Assembly (NCBI RefSeq): GCF_042643245.1 | Contig: NZ_JBHRSK010000004.1 | Span: 1 to 64,000, forward strand | DNA length: 64,000 nt | DNA from: Acidimangrovimonas pyrenivorans | GTDB taxonomy: Bacteria > Pseudomonadota > Alphaproteobacteria > Rhodobacterales > Rhodobacteraceae | Direction: 5' to 3' | Shown: positions 52,865 through 60,850 of the stretch, piece by piece | How positions within the stretch are numbered: position 1 is the first letter of the stretch | Layout of the letters: each line of letters starts with the position of its first letter | The notes under the pieces: model-generated | Databases searched by the model: none | The model's input: only the letters and a program-made list of their open reading frames with translations | What the model was told of the DNA's origin: nothing | Program-made: the position numbers and the translations under genes

Positions 52865-54118
52865 TCAGTCGACCAGCAGCACCTCCTGCACGGCGCCGCG
52901 CAGGCAATGGTCCGAGCGCATCGCGGCGGCATAGCCACCGGCGTTGATCAGGGCGATGACGTCACCGTCCTGCGGCGGCGGCAGCGGGTGATCCTCGGCC
53001 CACTTGTCCAGCGCCTCGTTGACGTTGCCGACCACGGTATAGCGCCGGGCCGGGCCGTCGCGCGGCACCGCCGGCACCGGCTCGCAGGGCAGGCCGTAGA
53101 AGGCCGGCTCCATCGCCAGGTTGAAACCGGCGTCGAGGCCGAGGAACGCGACCTCCTTGCGTCGCTCGGCATAGGTGACCGAGGTCAGCAGGATGCCGGC
53201 ATCCTTGGCGATGAAATCGCCCGGCTCGACCGCGACGCTGAGACCGCTGTCGCCATAGGCCGCGGCGACGGTCGCCGCCCAGCGGTCGAGGTCGAGCGGC
53301 CGGTCGCTGGCGCGATGCGGCACGCCCAGCCCGCCGCCGATATTCACCTCGGTCAGGTCGGGCAGCCGGGCGATGAAGTCCCGGCTGGCCGCCAGCACCC
53401 GTTCGAGCTGGTCGAGCTCGCGGTCGAGATAGCCGCAACCGGCATGGAAATGGACCCGGGTGATCCGCAGCCCGTGCTCGCGCGCGATCTCGATCGCCTC
53501 GGGCAGGCGGTCGAGATAGATGCCGAACTTGGTCGCTTCGAGGCCGCTGTATTGCAGCATGTCGTTGCCGCCGTAGCCGATGCCCCGGTCGGGATTGATC
53601 CGCAGCCCGACATCGCGGCCCGGGCAGGCGCGGCCGAAGCGGCGTAGCGCGGCCAGCGAGTCGAAGTTGATCCGCAGGGTGTCGAAGCGGGACAGCACGT
53701 CGATATCGGCGGCGCTGAGCGAGGTGCCGGTGAACGAGATCTCGTCCTCGCGGAAGCCGCAGGCCAACGCGTGCATCAACTCGCCGGGCGAGCAGATATC
53801 GGCGCCGCAGAGGCCCTGCGCGGCGAGGTAGGACAGCAGTTGCGGGGTGCGGTTGGCCTTGATCGCGTAATAGACGCGGTGGTCGAGCCCGGCGCCGTCG
53901 AGCGCGGCATGCAGCCGGCGCAGGTTGTCGGCGACGCGGGGGGCGCGGATCACGTAGGCCGGTGTGCCGACCTTGCGCGCCAGGCTGTCGAGGTCGCAGC
54001 TGCCCAGATGCAGTCGGCCGTGGCGGTGGCACAGGTCGTCGCGTTGCCACCAGGGGGGCGTAGTGTCGGGGTCTTCCGTCTCGGGCGCGGCCCGGGCGAT
54101 ATCGGCGCTGTCAGGCAT
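52865..54118 (-). CDS. PLP-dependent decarboxylase (alanine-racemase fold), probable S-methylmethionine decarboxylase
   Basis: The 417-residue enzyme is of the diaminopimelate/ornithine decarboxylase group. PLP Lys87 lies in VYYAIKANR, followed by the His-containing strand RVHFHAGCG (222-230), the Gly-rich phosphate loop NIGGGLGVPH (260-269) and EPGDFIAKDAG (299-309). The usual C-terminal Cys-Glu-Ser/Thr-x-Asp motif is missing; the region reads GNVNEALDKW, so it does not look like lysine-biosynthetic LysA. Its start overlaps the TusA-like gene by eight bases, and mmtN follows 71 bases downstream. Decarboxylation of S-methylmethionine to DMSP-amine is the role suggested by the operon; this is inference. 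Confidence 0.78.
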   Translation of the reverse strand: MPDSADIARAAPETEDPDTTPPWWQRDDLCHRHGRLHLGSCDLDSLARKVGTPAYVIRAPRVADNLRRLHAALDGAGLDHRVYYAIKANRTPQLLSYLAAQGLCGADICSPGELMHALACGFREDEISFTGTSLSAADIDVLSRFDTLRINFDSLAALRRFGRACPGRDVGLRINPDRGIGYGGNDMLQYSGLEATKFGIYLDRLPEAIEIAREHGLRITRVHFHAGCGYLDRELDQLERVLAASRDFIARLPDLTEVNIGGGLGVPHRASDRPLDLDRWAATVAAAYGDSGLSVAVEPGDFIAKDAGILLTSVTYAERRKEVAFLGLDAGFNLAMEPAFYGLPCEPVPAVPRDGPARRYTVVGNVNEALDKWAEDHPLPPPQDGDVIALINAGGYAAAMRSDHCLRGAVQEVLLVD

Positions 54119-54398
54119 GGGGCCGCCGGGACGTCGGTCGCTCGGTCGTTCCGGTCATCGCGGCGGCCAGGCCCGGCACGACATCGGGCGCGACGCCCCC
54201 GGCGACATGCAGCAGCCGGACCGCGCCGCAATCGTCGCCCAGGCAATCCGCGACCAGGCTGCCGTCGCAGCAGCTGTGGTCGATGACGACGTCGAGCGGC
54301 AGGCTGTCGGCGCGGCCGGTCATCGCCTGCTTGATGCGCAGTACCGTCAGCGGGGCGGACAGCCCGCGGCAATCCATGAAGGTCAGGGTCTGGCTCAT
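54111..54398 (-). CDS. TusA/SirA-like small protein without the catalytic Cys
   Basis: The 95-residue protein opens SQTLTFMDCRGLSAPLTVLR, which aligns with the TusA family start D-x-R-G-L-x-C-P-x-P-V. The sulfur-carrying Cys of the C-P-x-P motif is Ala15 here; Cys10 two positions before Gly remains, and HSCCD follows around residues 41-45. The C-terminal tail is longer than in TusA. It is embedded in the aminotransferase-decarboxylase-MmtN operon, overlapping the decarboxylase start by eight bases. Sulfur transfer by the classical route seems impossible; a scaffold or binding role, or use of another Cys, remains open. Confidence 0.6.
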   Translation of the reverse strand: MSQTLTFMDCRGLSAPLTVLRIKQAMTGRADSLPLDVVIDHSCCDGSLVADCLGDDCGAVRLLHVAGGVAPDVVPGLAAAMTGTTERPTSRRPHA

Positions 54399-54519
54399 GT
54401 TCTCTCCTCTGTTTCGCAGCCGTGTTCGGCCCTCCCCCAGGGGGGCTCTGTGGTCCGGTCTTGCGCCGGTTTGCCTTGCGCAGGCCCTGACGCATCGCGA
54501 CGGGCCCGGAAGGGGCGGG

Positions 54520-55938
54520 CTAGCCGATGGTGCCGGCCCGAAGATCCTGCGTCGCGCGGTCGAGCGCCGCGCCGAGGATCGCGACGATGCGGTCGATGTC
54601 TTCGCGGGTGATGACCAGCGGCGGGGACAGGATGCACAGGTTCTCGTAGGGCCGGACCAGCAGCCCGGCCTCCTGGCAATACTGGTCGACCCGCTGCGCC
54701 AGCGCCATGTTGCGCGCGGTCGGCCCGGCCTCTTCGCCGGTCCAGCATTCGACGCAGGCCATCAGGTGATCGCCGCGCACGGTGTAGACGATGGACTTGT
54801 CGGTCAGCGCCCGCAGCCGGTCGATGAAATAGGGCCCGACCTCGCGGACATGGCCGCAGATGTCCTCGCGCTGCATGATCTCGATATTGGCGATCGCGGT
54901 GGCGCAGGCGACGGGGTGGCCCGAATAGGTGAAGCCGTTCGAGAAGACCGGCTTGTCCTTCGGCGCCGCCGCGCTGATCGCGTCGGAGATGCGGTCCGAG
55001 ATCAGCACCGCGCCCAGCGGCTGGTAGCCCGAGGTCAGGCCCTTGGCGGTGATGATCATGTCGGGGGCGAGGCCGAAGCGGACCTCCGAGGCGAAGAAGT
55101 GCCCCAGCCGGCCGAAGCCGGTGACGACCTCGTCCGAGATATAGAGGATGTCGTGCTTGCGGCAGAGGTCGAGCGTCGCCTTCTGGTAGCCCTCGGGCGG
55201 CGTCAGCACCCCGCCCGAGGCGAGGATCGGCTCGGCGATGAAGCAGGCGATGTTCTCGGCCCCGATGCGGGCGATCTCGGCCTCCATCTCGTCCAGCAAC
55301 TGCCGCAGACGTTCCTCGGCGCTGATTTCCGAGATGTCAGGATCGTAGCCGGGGCTCGACAGGTGATGGACGAAATCGGCCTCGTAGTGGAAATGGGTCC
55401 GGTCGGCGGCCTTGCCCGACAGCGACTGCGTCAGGTAGGTGCCGCCGTGATAGGCATTGATCCGCGACAGGACGTGGAACTTCTCGGGCCGGCCCTGCGC
55501 GGCGAAGAAGTAATGCGCGGTGCGGATCGCGGATTCGACGGCCGTCGAGCCGCCGGTGGTGAAATGCACCCGGTTGATGTCGCCCGGCGCCAGTTCTGCG
55601 AGCATCTCGGCCAGCCGCGTCGCCGGCTCGCTGGTGATGTCGCCGAAGGGGGTGTAATAGGCCATCTGCCGGGCCTGTTCGGCCATCGCCTCGGCCAGTT
55701 CCTCGCGACCGTAGCCCAGCGTCATGCACCACATGCCGCCGATCGCGTCGAGATAGCTTCGCCCGTCAGCATCCTTGACCCGGACGCCGCCAGCTTCGCT
55801 GATGACCAGCGATCCGGCCTGGCCTAGGGCGCTGAGATCGGCCCAGGGATGCAGCACGTGCCGGGCATCCGCTGCGATCAGGGATTGATGGTCCCGCCGA
55901 TTGGAATGATCGACGACGGTTTCGGCAAGATTGACCAA
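54520..55938 (-). CDS. class III aminotransferase, probable DMSP-amine transaminase
   Basis: This 472-residue PLP enzyme starts at TTG 55938 behind AAGGAGGG, because no ATG lies near the conserved N-terminus. PLP Lys299 is in DMIITAKGLTSGYQPLGA, the pyridine-binding Asp269 in ISDEVVTGFGRLG, and the cofactor phosphate region in FTTGGSTAVESAIR. It resembles taurine:pyruvate and omega-amino-acid:pyruvate transaminases, which remove terminal primary amines. As the first gene of the MmtN operon it could convert DMSP-amine to DMSP-aldehyde. The final aldehyde dehydrogenase is not in the window. Confidence 0.85.
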   Translation of the reverse strand: MVNLAETVVDHSNRRDHQSLIAADARHVLHPWADLSALGQAGSLVISEAGGVRVKDADGRSYLDAIGGMWCMTLGYGREELAEAMAEQARQMAYYTPFGDITSEPATRLAEMLAELAPGDINRVHFTTGGSTAVESAIRTAHYFFAAQGRPEKFHVLSRINAYHGGTYLTQSLSGKAADRTHFHYEADFVHHLSSPGYDPDISEISAEERLRQLLDEMEAEIARIGAENIACFIAEPILASGGVLTPPEGYQKATLDLCRKHDILYISDEVVTGFGRLGHFFASEVRFGLAPDMIITAKGLTSGYQPLGAVLISDRISDAISAAAPKDKPVFSNGFTYSGHPVACATAIANIEIMQREDICGHVREVGPYFIDRLRALTDKSIVYTVRGDHLMACVECWTGEEAGPTARNMALAQRVDQYCQEAGLLVRPYENLCILSPPLVITREDIDRIVAILGAALDRATQDLRAGTIG

Positions 55939-56459
55939 CGGGTCGCACCCTCCTTGTTCTTTCGCAGCCTGCGGCGGGCATGGTCCCGCGACGCCCCGGC
56001 CTTCGGCGCGAAGCGTAGCCCTGCCCGGGGCCCGGAGACCGAAGCAGGTGAAGCTGTCTTGTTTGATCCGCCGGCCCGGGCACCCTCATGGCGCGCGCGC
56101 TGGCCTGGCCCGACGGGCCGAGGCGGAGTGATTGATGCGCCCGGCAGGGGCCGGCGCTGCTGCCAACCTAATAAAGACCGTGAGCGGAATTCAAGAAAGG
56201 TCCGCGGGGAAACTATTACGGAAACTTCAAATTCGCCCGGCCGGGCGGGTGAGGAATGCCCGTTAGGTGAGCGGACTGCGCAAGATATAGGCCCGTCGCA
56301 GCGAATCGCCCCGTGAAAGCTCCCGTTTCCGGGGCGAGGGGCCGGGTATCGCGCTGCCAGCGCGGGCAAGCGAACAGGTATGGTGGGCGGCGCGTCCTGC
56401 CCGGGCCTGCACGAAGCGGACGCAGACCCGTGTTCGGATTTGCCGCGGCGCGCCGGGGG
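55939..56459. other. upstream region of the MmtN operon
   Basis: No gene is recognised in 521 bases. An AT-rich pocket at 56165-56235 carries a possible minus-strand promoter: TTGAAT (complement of 56189-56194) and TATTAG (complement of 56168-56173) with a 15-base spacer, which would leave a leader of about 230 bases. A perfect CGCCCGGCCGGGCG palindrome lies at 56234-56247. Both are tentative. Confidence 0.35.
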
Positions 56460-56606
56460 TCAGCCGGGCTCGCTGCCGGGCTGCGGCCCGCCGGCGGCCC
56501 CTTCGCGGGTGGCCTTGCGGACGTTGTAGAAGGCGTATCCCACCCCGCCGAAAAGCAGCACATGCGCAACGATGAGCCCCAAGCCGATCACGAAGCCTGC
56601 CGTCAT
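56460..56606 (-). CDS. small single-pass membrane protein
   Basis: ATG at 56606 with AAGAAGGA upstream opens a 48-codon frame. It begins MTAGFVIGLGLIVAHVLLFG and continues GVGYAFYNVRKATREG before an acidic, Gly/Pro-rich tail. One membrane helix (about residues 4-27) is followed by a positively charged segment, so the C-terminus should be cytoplasmic. It lies alone between the MmtN operon and the TRAP operon. Function unknown; such miniproteins often accompany transporters. Confidence 0.55.
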   Translation of the reverse strand: MTAGFVIGLGLIVAHVLLFGGVGYAFYNVRKATREGAAGGPQPGSEPG

Positions 56607-57116
56607 TTTCCTGGTCCTTCTTCCAACTCATAGCCGGCCCGGCGTCATCGCCGGGGGCAGGTCTCTCCCTAAGCAGACCGGGGCAGGGGCGGGAAAGGGT
56701 GGCGGGCCGTGAAAATTCGTCGCAAGGCGGGCGCGGACGGTTTCGCCCGGCTCCCGCGATTGTGCGTTGCCCTGTCACCGCAAGCGCCCAGAATGGCTGC
56801 ATAAGCGGGGTGGCGGCGGCGATTTCGCCCGTTTCGGGGCCCTGGGCTGGCCGCGAGAAAGGCGGGCCTGGGACCTGCCGCGTCGCGGCAAAGTGAAGGG
56901 GGCGTGATCGGATGGCGCGGCGGCGAAATAGTTTGCTGTCAAACTAATATCGTCCTATCGTTCGCCCGGGAGGGCCGCCGACCGGCGGCACCGGCAGGCA
57001 CCGGACCACGGAGAAGGACGGATCGGCACGATGGGACGGCCGGGTACGGGAGAGGCCGGGTCAGGGCCCACGGTCGCGCGACGGGGCCGCCCAAGGACAA
57101 CGGAGGAGGAACCAAG
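56607..57116. other. gap ahead of the second TRAP operon
   Basis: No coding gene is supported. The main feature is the operator-like repeat at 56929-56946 next to a TAATAT hexamer (56945-56950). The 160-base leader before the start at 57117 is GC-rich; GGAGGAGG lies just before that ATG. Confidence 0.35.
56929..56946. promoter_or_regulatory. inverted repeat and -10 of the TRAP operon
   Basis: TAGTTTG-CTGT-CAAACTA (56929-56946) is a perfect inverted repeat with 7-base arms. It abuts TAATAT at 56945-56950, a good -10 hexamer, so a bound protein would cover the promoter. No good -35 is visible. The regulator is not obvious in the window. Confidence 0.45.
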
Positions 57117-58151
57117 ATGAAGAGAAGAGACTTTCTGATCGTGGCCGGGGGCACGCTCGCCGCCCCGGCCCTGGTCCGCAGCGCCTATGCGTCGAGCCCC
57201 GAGGTGACGCTCAAGCTGCACCATTTCCTGGGGCCGAAATCGCCGGCCCAGGTCAAGATGCTCGAACCCTGGGCCAAGGCGGTCGAGGACGAGACCGGCG
57301 GCCGGGTCAAGATCGACATCTATCCCTCGATGAGCCTCGGCGGGCGGCCGCCGCAGCTGTTCCGCCAGGTTGCCGACGGCGTCGTCGACATCGTCTGGAC
57401 GGTGAACGGCTACACGCCCGGCCTGTTCCCGCATTCCGAGGTCTTCGAGCTGCCGACGATCTTCACCAACAACATCGTCGCCACCAACCTGGCGATGCGC
57501 GACATGTTCAACGACTACCTGGCGCCGGAATATGAGGCGGTCCACGTGCTGTTCAACCACGTCCATGCCGGCCAGGCGCTGCACATGGCCAAGGACCCGG
57601 TGCATTCGATCGCCGACACCAAGGGCAAGAAGCTGCGCGTGCCGGGCCCGACCGGCAACGACGTCGTCCGCGCCATGGGCGCGACGCCGGTGACGATGCC
57701 GGTGCCGGCGCTGCCGCAGGCGCTGTCGACCAATGTCGTCGACGGGGCGCTGATCCCGTGGGAGATCATCCCGGCGCTGCAGCTGCAGGACGTCACCACG
57801 TACCAGATCGAGGGCCCGGACAAGAACCGCTTCGGCACCACCACCTTCCAGGTCTCGATGAACAAGGCGCGCTGGAACAGCCTCGATGCCGAGATCCAGG
57901 CCGCCTTCAACAAGCATTCGGGCGAGGACTGGCTGCGCGAGGTGGGCAAGATCTGGCGCGAGGACGACGATCACGGCATCAAGGTCGCCATCGACGCGGG
58001 CAACAAGTACATCGTGCTGACCGACGCCGAGATGAAGACCTTCAACGACGCGCTGGGCCCGGTGGTCGACAAGTGGATCGCCGCCCATCCCAAGATCGAC
58101 GGCAAGGCGCTGGTCGAGACCGCGCGCAAGACGATCGCGAAATACGCGTGA
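57117..58151 (+). CDS. dctP: TRAP transporter substrate-binding protein (DctP family), Tat-exported
   Basis: This 344-residue periplasmic receptor has a twin-arginine leader, MKRRDFLIVAGGTLAAPALV, and cleavage near SAYA-SS. DctP features are KAVEDETGGRVKIDIYPSMSLGG in two parts, the ligand Arg in GKKLRVPGPTGNDVVRAMG and LPQALSTNVVDGALIPWE. Its Arg points to a carboxylate ligand. It lies beyond the MmtN operon on the opposite strand, so uptake of DMSP or a related zwitterion is an idea worth testing, not a conclusion. The stop overlaps the next start (GTGA). Confidence 0.88.
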   Translation: MKRRDFLIVAGGTLAAPALVRSAYASSPEVTLKLHHFLGPKSPAQVKMLEPWAKAVEDETGGRVKIDIYPSMSLGGRPPQLFRQVADGVVDIVWTVNGYTPGLFPHSEVFELPTIFTNNIVATNLAMRDMFNDYLAPEYEAVHVLFNHVHAGQALHMAKDPVHSIADTKGKKLRVPGPTGNDVVRAMGATPVTMPVPALPQALSTNVVDGALIPWEIIPALQLQDVTTYQIEGPDKNRFGTTTFQVSMNKARWNSLDAEIQAAFNKHSGEDWLREVGKIWREDDDHGIKVAIDAGNKYIVLTDAEMKTFNDALGPVVDKWIAAHPKIDGKALVETARKTIAKYA

Positions 58152-58729
58152 GCAGGGACCGTCAGACCGCGCCGGGGCAGGACCCCGGCGCCGCTCCGGG
58201 GGCGCGACGGCTCGTCCTCGGCGCGGCGACATTCATTCGCTGGTGGGCGCTGGGCGGTGGCCTGGTGGTCTGCGGGCTGGCGGTGATGACCGCCTACAGC
58301 GCCTCGTCGCAGGTGCTGTTCAACGCCCCCTTCGCCGCCGATTACGAACTTTCCAAGCACCTGATGGCGATCGCCATCTTCATGTTCCTGCCCTATTGCC
58401 AGCTGACCGGCGCCAACGTCACCGTCGACATCTTCACCGAACGGCTGAGCGAGGCGCGGAAGGCGCTGATGAGCGTGCTCTCGGCGCTGCTGGCGCTGGG
58501 CTTCGCGCTGCTGCTGCTGCGGCAGATGTCCTACGGTTTCGTCAGCTACATGCAATATCCCGAGGTGACGCCGGTGCTGCAACTGCCGCTCTGGACCGCC
58601 TTCCCGCCGATCCTTCTTTCCCTCGCCCTGCTGATCGTGGCGTCGCTCATCACCCTGAACGACTGCATCCGCGTGGCCCGCCACAAGCGGCCGATCTTCG
58701 AGGCCGGGGGGCTTCAAGTCAGCGAGTAA
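58148..58729 (+). CDS. dctQ: TRAP transporter small permease (DctQ)
   Basis: This 193-residue protein starts at GTG 58148, overlapping the dctP stop by four bases. A hydrophilic N-terminus of about 25 residues precedes four membrane segments. The DctQ-type HLMAIAIFMFLPYCQLTGAN is present, followed by VTVDIFTERLSEARKA. It links the receptor and the large permease of the second TRAP system. Confidence 0.87.
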   Translation: MSRDRQTAPGQDPGAAPGARRLVLGAATFIRWWALGGGLVVCGLAVMTAYSASSQVLFNAPFAADYELSKHLMAIAIFMFLPYCQLTGANVTVDIFTERLSEARKALMSVLSALLALGFALLLLRQMSYGFVSYMQYPEVTPVLQLPLWTAFPPILLSLALLIVASLITLNDCIRVARHKRPIFEAGGLQVSE

Positions 58730-58732
58730 TCC

Positions 58733-60067
58733 ATGATCGACACCTTTTCCTTCGGGCTCATCGGCCTTGGCGTGATGATCCTGCTGATCGTGGTGCGGGT
58801 GCCGGTCGCCTATACCATGATCCTGGTCGGCATGGCCGGCACGATCTTCACCTCGGGCCCGGCGATCCTGCTCAACCAATTGAAGGACCTCGCCTATTCG
58901 CAGTTCTCGATCTACGACCTGACGGTGCTGCCGATGTTCATCCTGATGGGCGGGCTGGCGGCGCGGTCGGGGCTGTCGACCGACCTGTTCCGCGCCGGCA
59001 ACGCGCTGCTGGGGCGGTTCCGCGGCGGCGTGGCGATGGCCGCCGTCGCCGCTTGCGCCGGCTTCGGCGCGCTGTCGGGCTCGTCCACCGCCACCGCCTC
59101 GACCATGGCCCGCGTCGCCCTGCCGGAGTTGCGGCGCTACAAGTTCTCGCCGGCACTCGCCACCGGCACGATCGCGGCGGGCGGGACGCTGGGCATCCTG
59201 ATCCCGCCCTCGGTGGTGCTGATCGTCTATGCCGTCATCGTCGAGGCCAACATCGTCACCATGTTCGCCGCCGCGCTGATCCCCGGCATCCTGGCGACGG
59301 TGCTGTTCATGCTCGCCATCGCCGTCTATGTCCGCCTCGTGCCCGGCTCGGGGCCCGAGGGCCAGGCGGTCTCGCGCCACGAACTGGTCGCCAGCATGGT
59401 CGCGGTGCTGCCGGTGGTGGTGATCTTCGGCATCGTCATCGGCGGCATCTACGCCGGCATCTACAACCCGACCCCGGCGGCCGGGATCGGCGTCTTCCTC
59501 GTCGCCCTCTACGGTTTCGTCACCCGGCGCATGGGCTGGGGCGATTTCCTCGACTCGCTGCTCGAGACGGCGCGGACCAGCGGCATGATCTTCCTGATCC
59601 TGCTCGGCGCCGAACTGCTGAAGATCTTCATGGCCCGGGCCGGGGTGCCGCAGGCGGCGGCGGATTACCTGCAACACAGCGGGCTGCCACCCTATGTCAT
59701 CCTGGCGATGATCATCGTCGTGTTCCTGATCTTCGGCTGCCTGATGGACAGCCTGTCGATGGTCATCCTGGCGATCCCGTTCTTCTGGCCGGTAGTGATG
59801 GGGCTCGATTTCGGGCTCGGGCCGAACGAGCTCAAGGTCTGGTTCGGGATCATCATCCTGGTGGTGGTGGAACTGGGGCTGATCACGCCGCCGGTGGGGC
59901 TGAACGTCTTCATCATCAACGCGCTGGCGCCGGACGTGCCGATGCGCAAGACCTTCGCCGGGGTGATGCCGTTCTTCGCGGTCGAGATCCTGCGGGTGAC
60001 GCTGCTGGTGGCGTTCCCGATCCTGACCCTCGGCCTGCCGCGGCTGCTGCTGGGCGGCAAGTTCTAG
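58733..60067 (+). CDS. dctM: TRAP transporter large permease (DctM)
   Basis: The 444-residue transport subunit starts four bases after dctQ. DctM features: ACAGFGALSGSSTATASTMA, GTLGILIPPSVVLIVYAVIVE, ILLGAELLKIFMARAGVPQ and LITPPVGLNVFIINALAP. Around twelve membrane segments are visible. Full length; a short gap separates it from the convergent SDR gene. Confidence 0.93.
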   Translation: MIDTFSFGLIGLGVMILLIVVRVPVAYTMILVGMAGTIFTSGPAILLNQLKDLAYSQFSIYDLTVLPMFILMGGLAARSGLSTDLFRAGNALLGRFRGGVAMAAVAACAGFGALSGSSTATASTMARVALPELRRYKFSPALATGTIAAGGTLGILIPPSVVLIVYAVIVEANIVTMFAAALIPGILATVLFMLAIAVYVRLVPGSGPEGQAVSRHELVASMVAVLPVVVIFGIVIGGIYAGIYNPTPAAGIGVFLVALYGFVTRRMGWGDFLDSLLETARTSGMIFLILLGAELLKIFMARAGVPQAAADYLQHSGLPPYVILAMIIVVFLIFGCLMDSLSMVILAIPFFWPVVMGLDFGLGPNELKVWFGIIILVVVELGLITPPVGLNVFIINALAPDVPMRKTFAGVMPFFAVEILRVTLLVAFPILTLGLPRLLLGGKF

Positions 60068-60112
60068 GGCGGGGCGACCTGCGGCCGGACTGCCGCTAGG
60101 GGGCGTTTCGGG

Positions 60113-60850
60113 TCAGAGCTTCATCCGCTTGAACAGCGGTTCGGGGATGTTGCGGATCACCGCCATGATCAGCGCCCAGACCGGCCGGACATGGATCACC
60201 GAGCGGCCGCGCCGCACCGCGCCGGCGATGGCGTCGGCCACCTCCTCGGGCTGGGCGGTCAGGCGCGCGGGCAGGTCCATGTCCTCGGTCATCCGCGTGG
60301 CGACGAAGCCGGGCAGCACGGTGACGACATGGACGCCCCTGGCCGCCAGCCGGTTGCGCAGCCCCGACAGGAAGGCGGTGAAACCGGCCTTGGCCGAGCC
60401 GTAGACGTAATTCGTCGCCCGGCCGCGTTCGCCGGCGACCGAGCTGACGCCGACCAGCGTGCCGCTGCCGCGGGCCTCGAACCGGTTGGCGAGCAGGGCC
60501 AGCAGGCTGGCCGGCCCCTCGTAATTGCTGCGCATCACCGTCGCCGCCTTCTGCGGGTCCTGCTCCGACACCGCCTGGTCGCCCATCAGCCCGATCACCG
60601 AGATCGCGATGCCGGGCAGTTCCGGCAGGCCGTCGATGAAGGCGGCATGGCTGGCGAGGTCGAGCGCGTCGAGCTCGTGCAGGCTGACATGGACGCGGTG
60701 GCGCAGTTCGAGATCGGCCTTGTCGGCGGCGAGGTCCTCGGCATGGCGGGCGGCAAGCTGGATGTCGTGGCCCTCGGCGGCAAAGCGTTGGGCGATGGCG
60801 CGGCCGATATCCGAGCGGCCGCCGAGGATCAGGACCGGTTTCTTGCTCAC
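60113..60850 (-). CDS. SDR oxidoreductase, DprE2-like
   Basis: This 245-residue short-chain dehydrogenase has an NAD(P)-binding start PVLILGGRSDIGRAIAQRF (residues 5-23), catalytic Ser in VGVSSVAGERG, and Tyr-x-x-x-Lys in YVYGSAKAGF. In actinobacterial decaprenyl-phosphoryl-arabinose synthesis, DprE2 reduces the 2-keto sugar made by DprE1. Here the DprE1-like gene overlaps it by four bases, which supports the same reaction on a polyprenyl-phosphate pentose. Last gene of the four-gene operon. Confidence 0.8.
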   Translation of the reverse strand: MSKKPVLILGGRSDIGRAIAQRFAAEGHDIQLAARHAEDLAADKADLELRHRVHVSLHELDALDLASHAAFIDGLPELPGIAISVIGLMGDQAVSEQDPQKAATVMRSNYEGPASLLALLANRFEARGSGTLVGVSSVAGERGRATNYVYGSAKAGFTAFLSGLRNRLAARGVHVVTVLPGFVATRMTEDMDLPARLTAQPEEVADAIAGAVRRGRSVIHVRPVWALIMAVIRNIPEPLFKRMKL

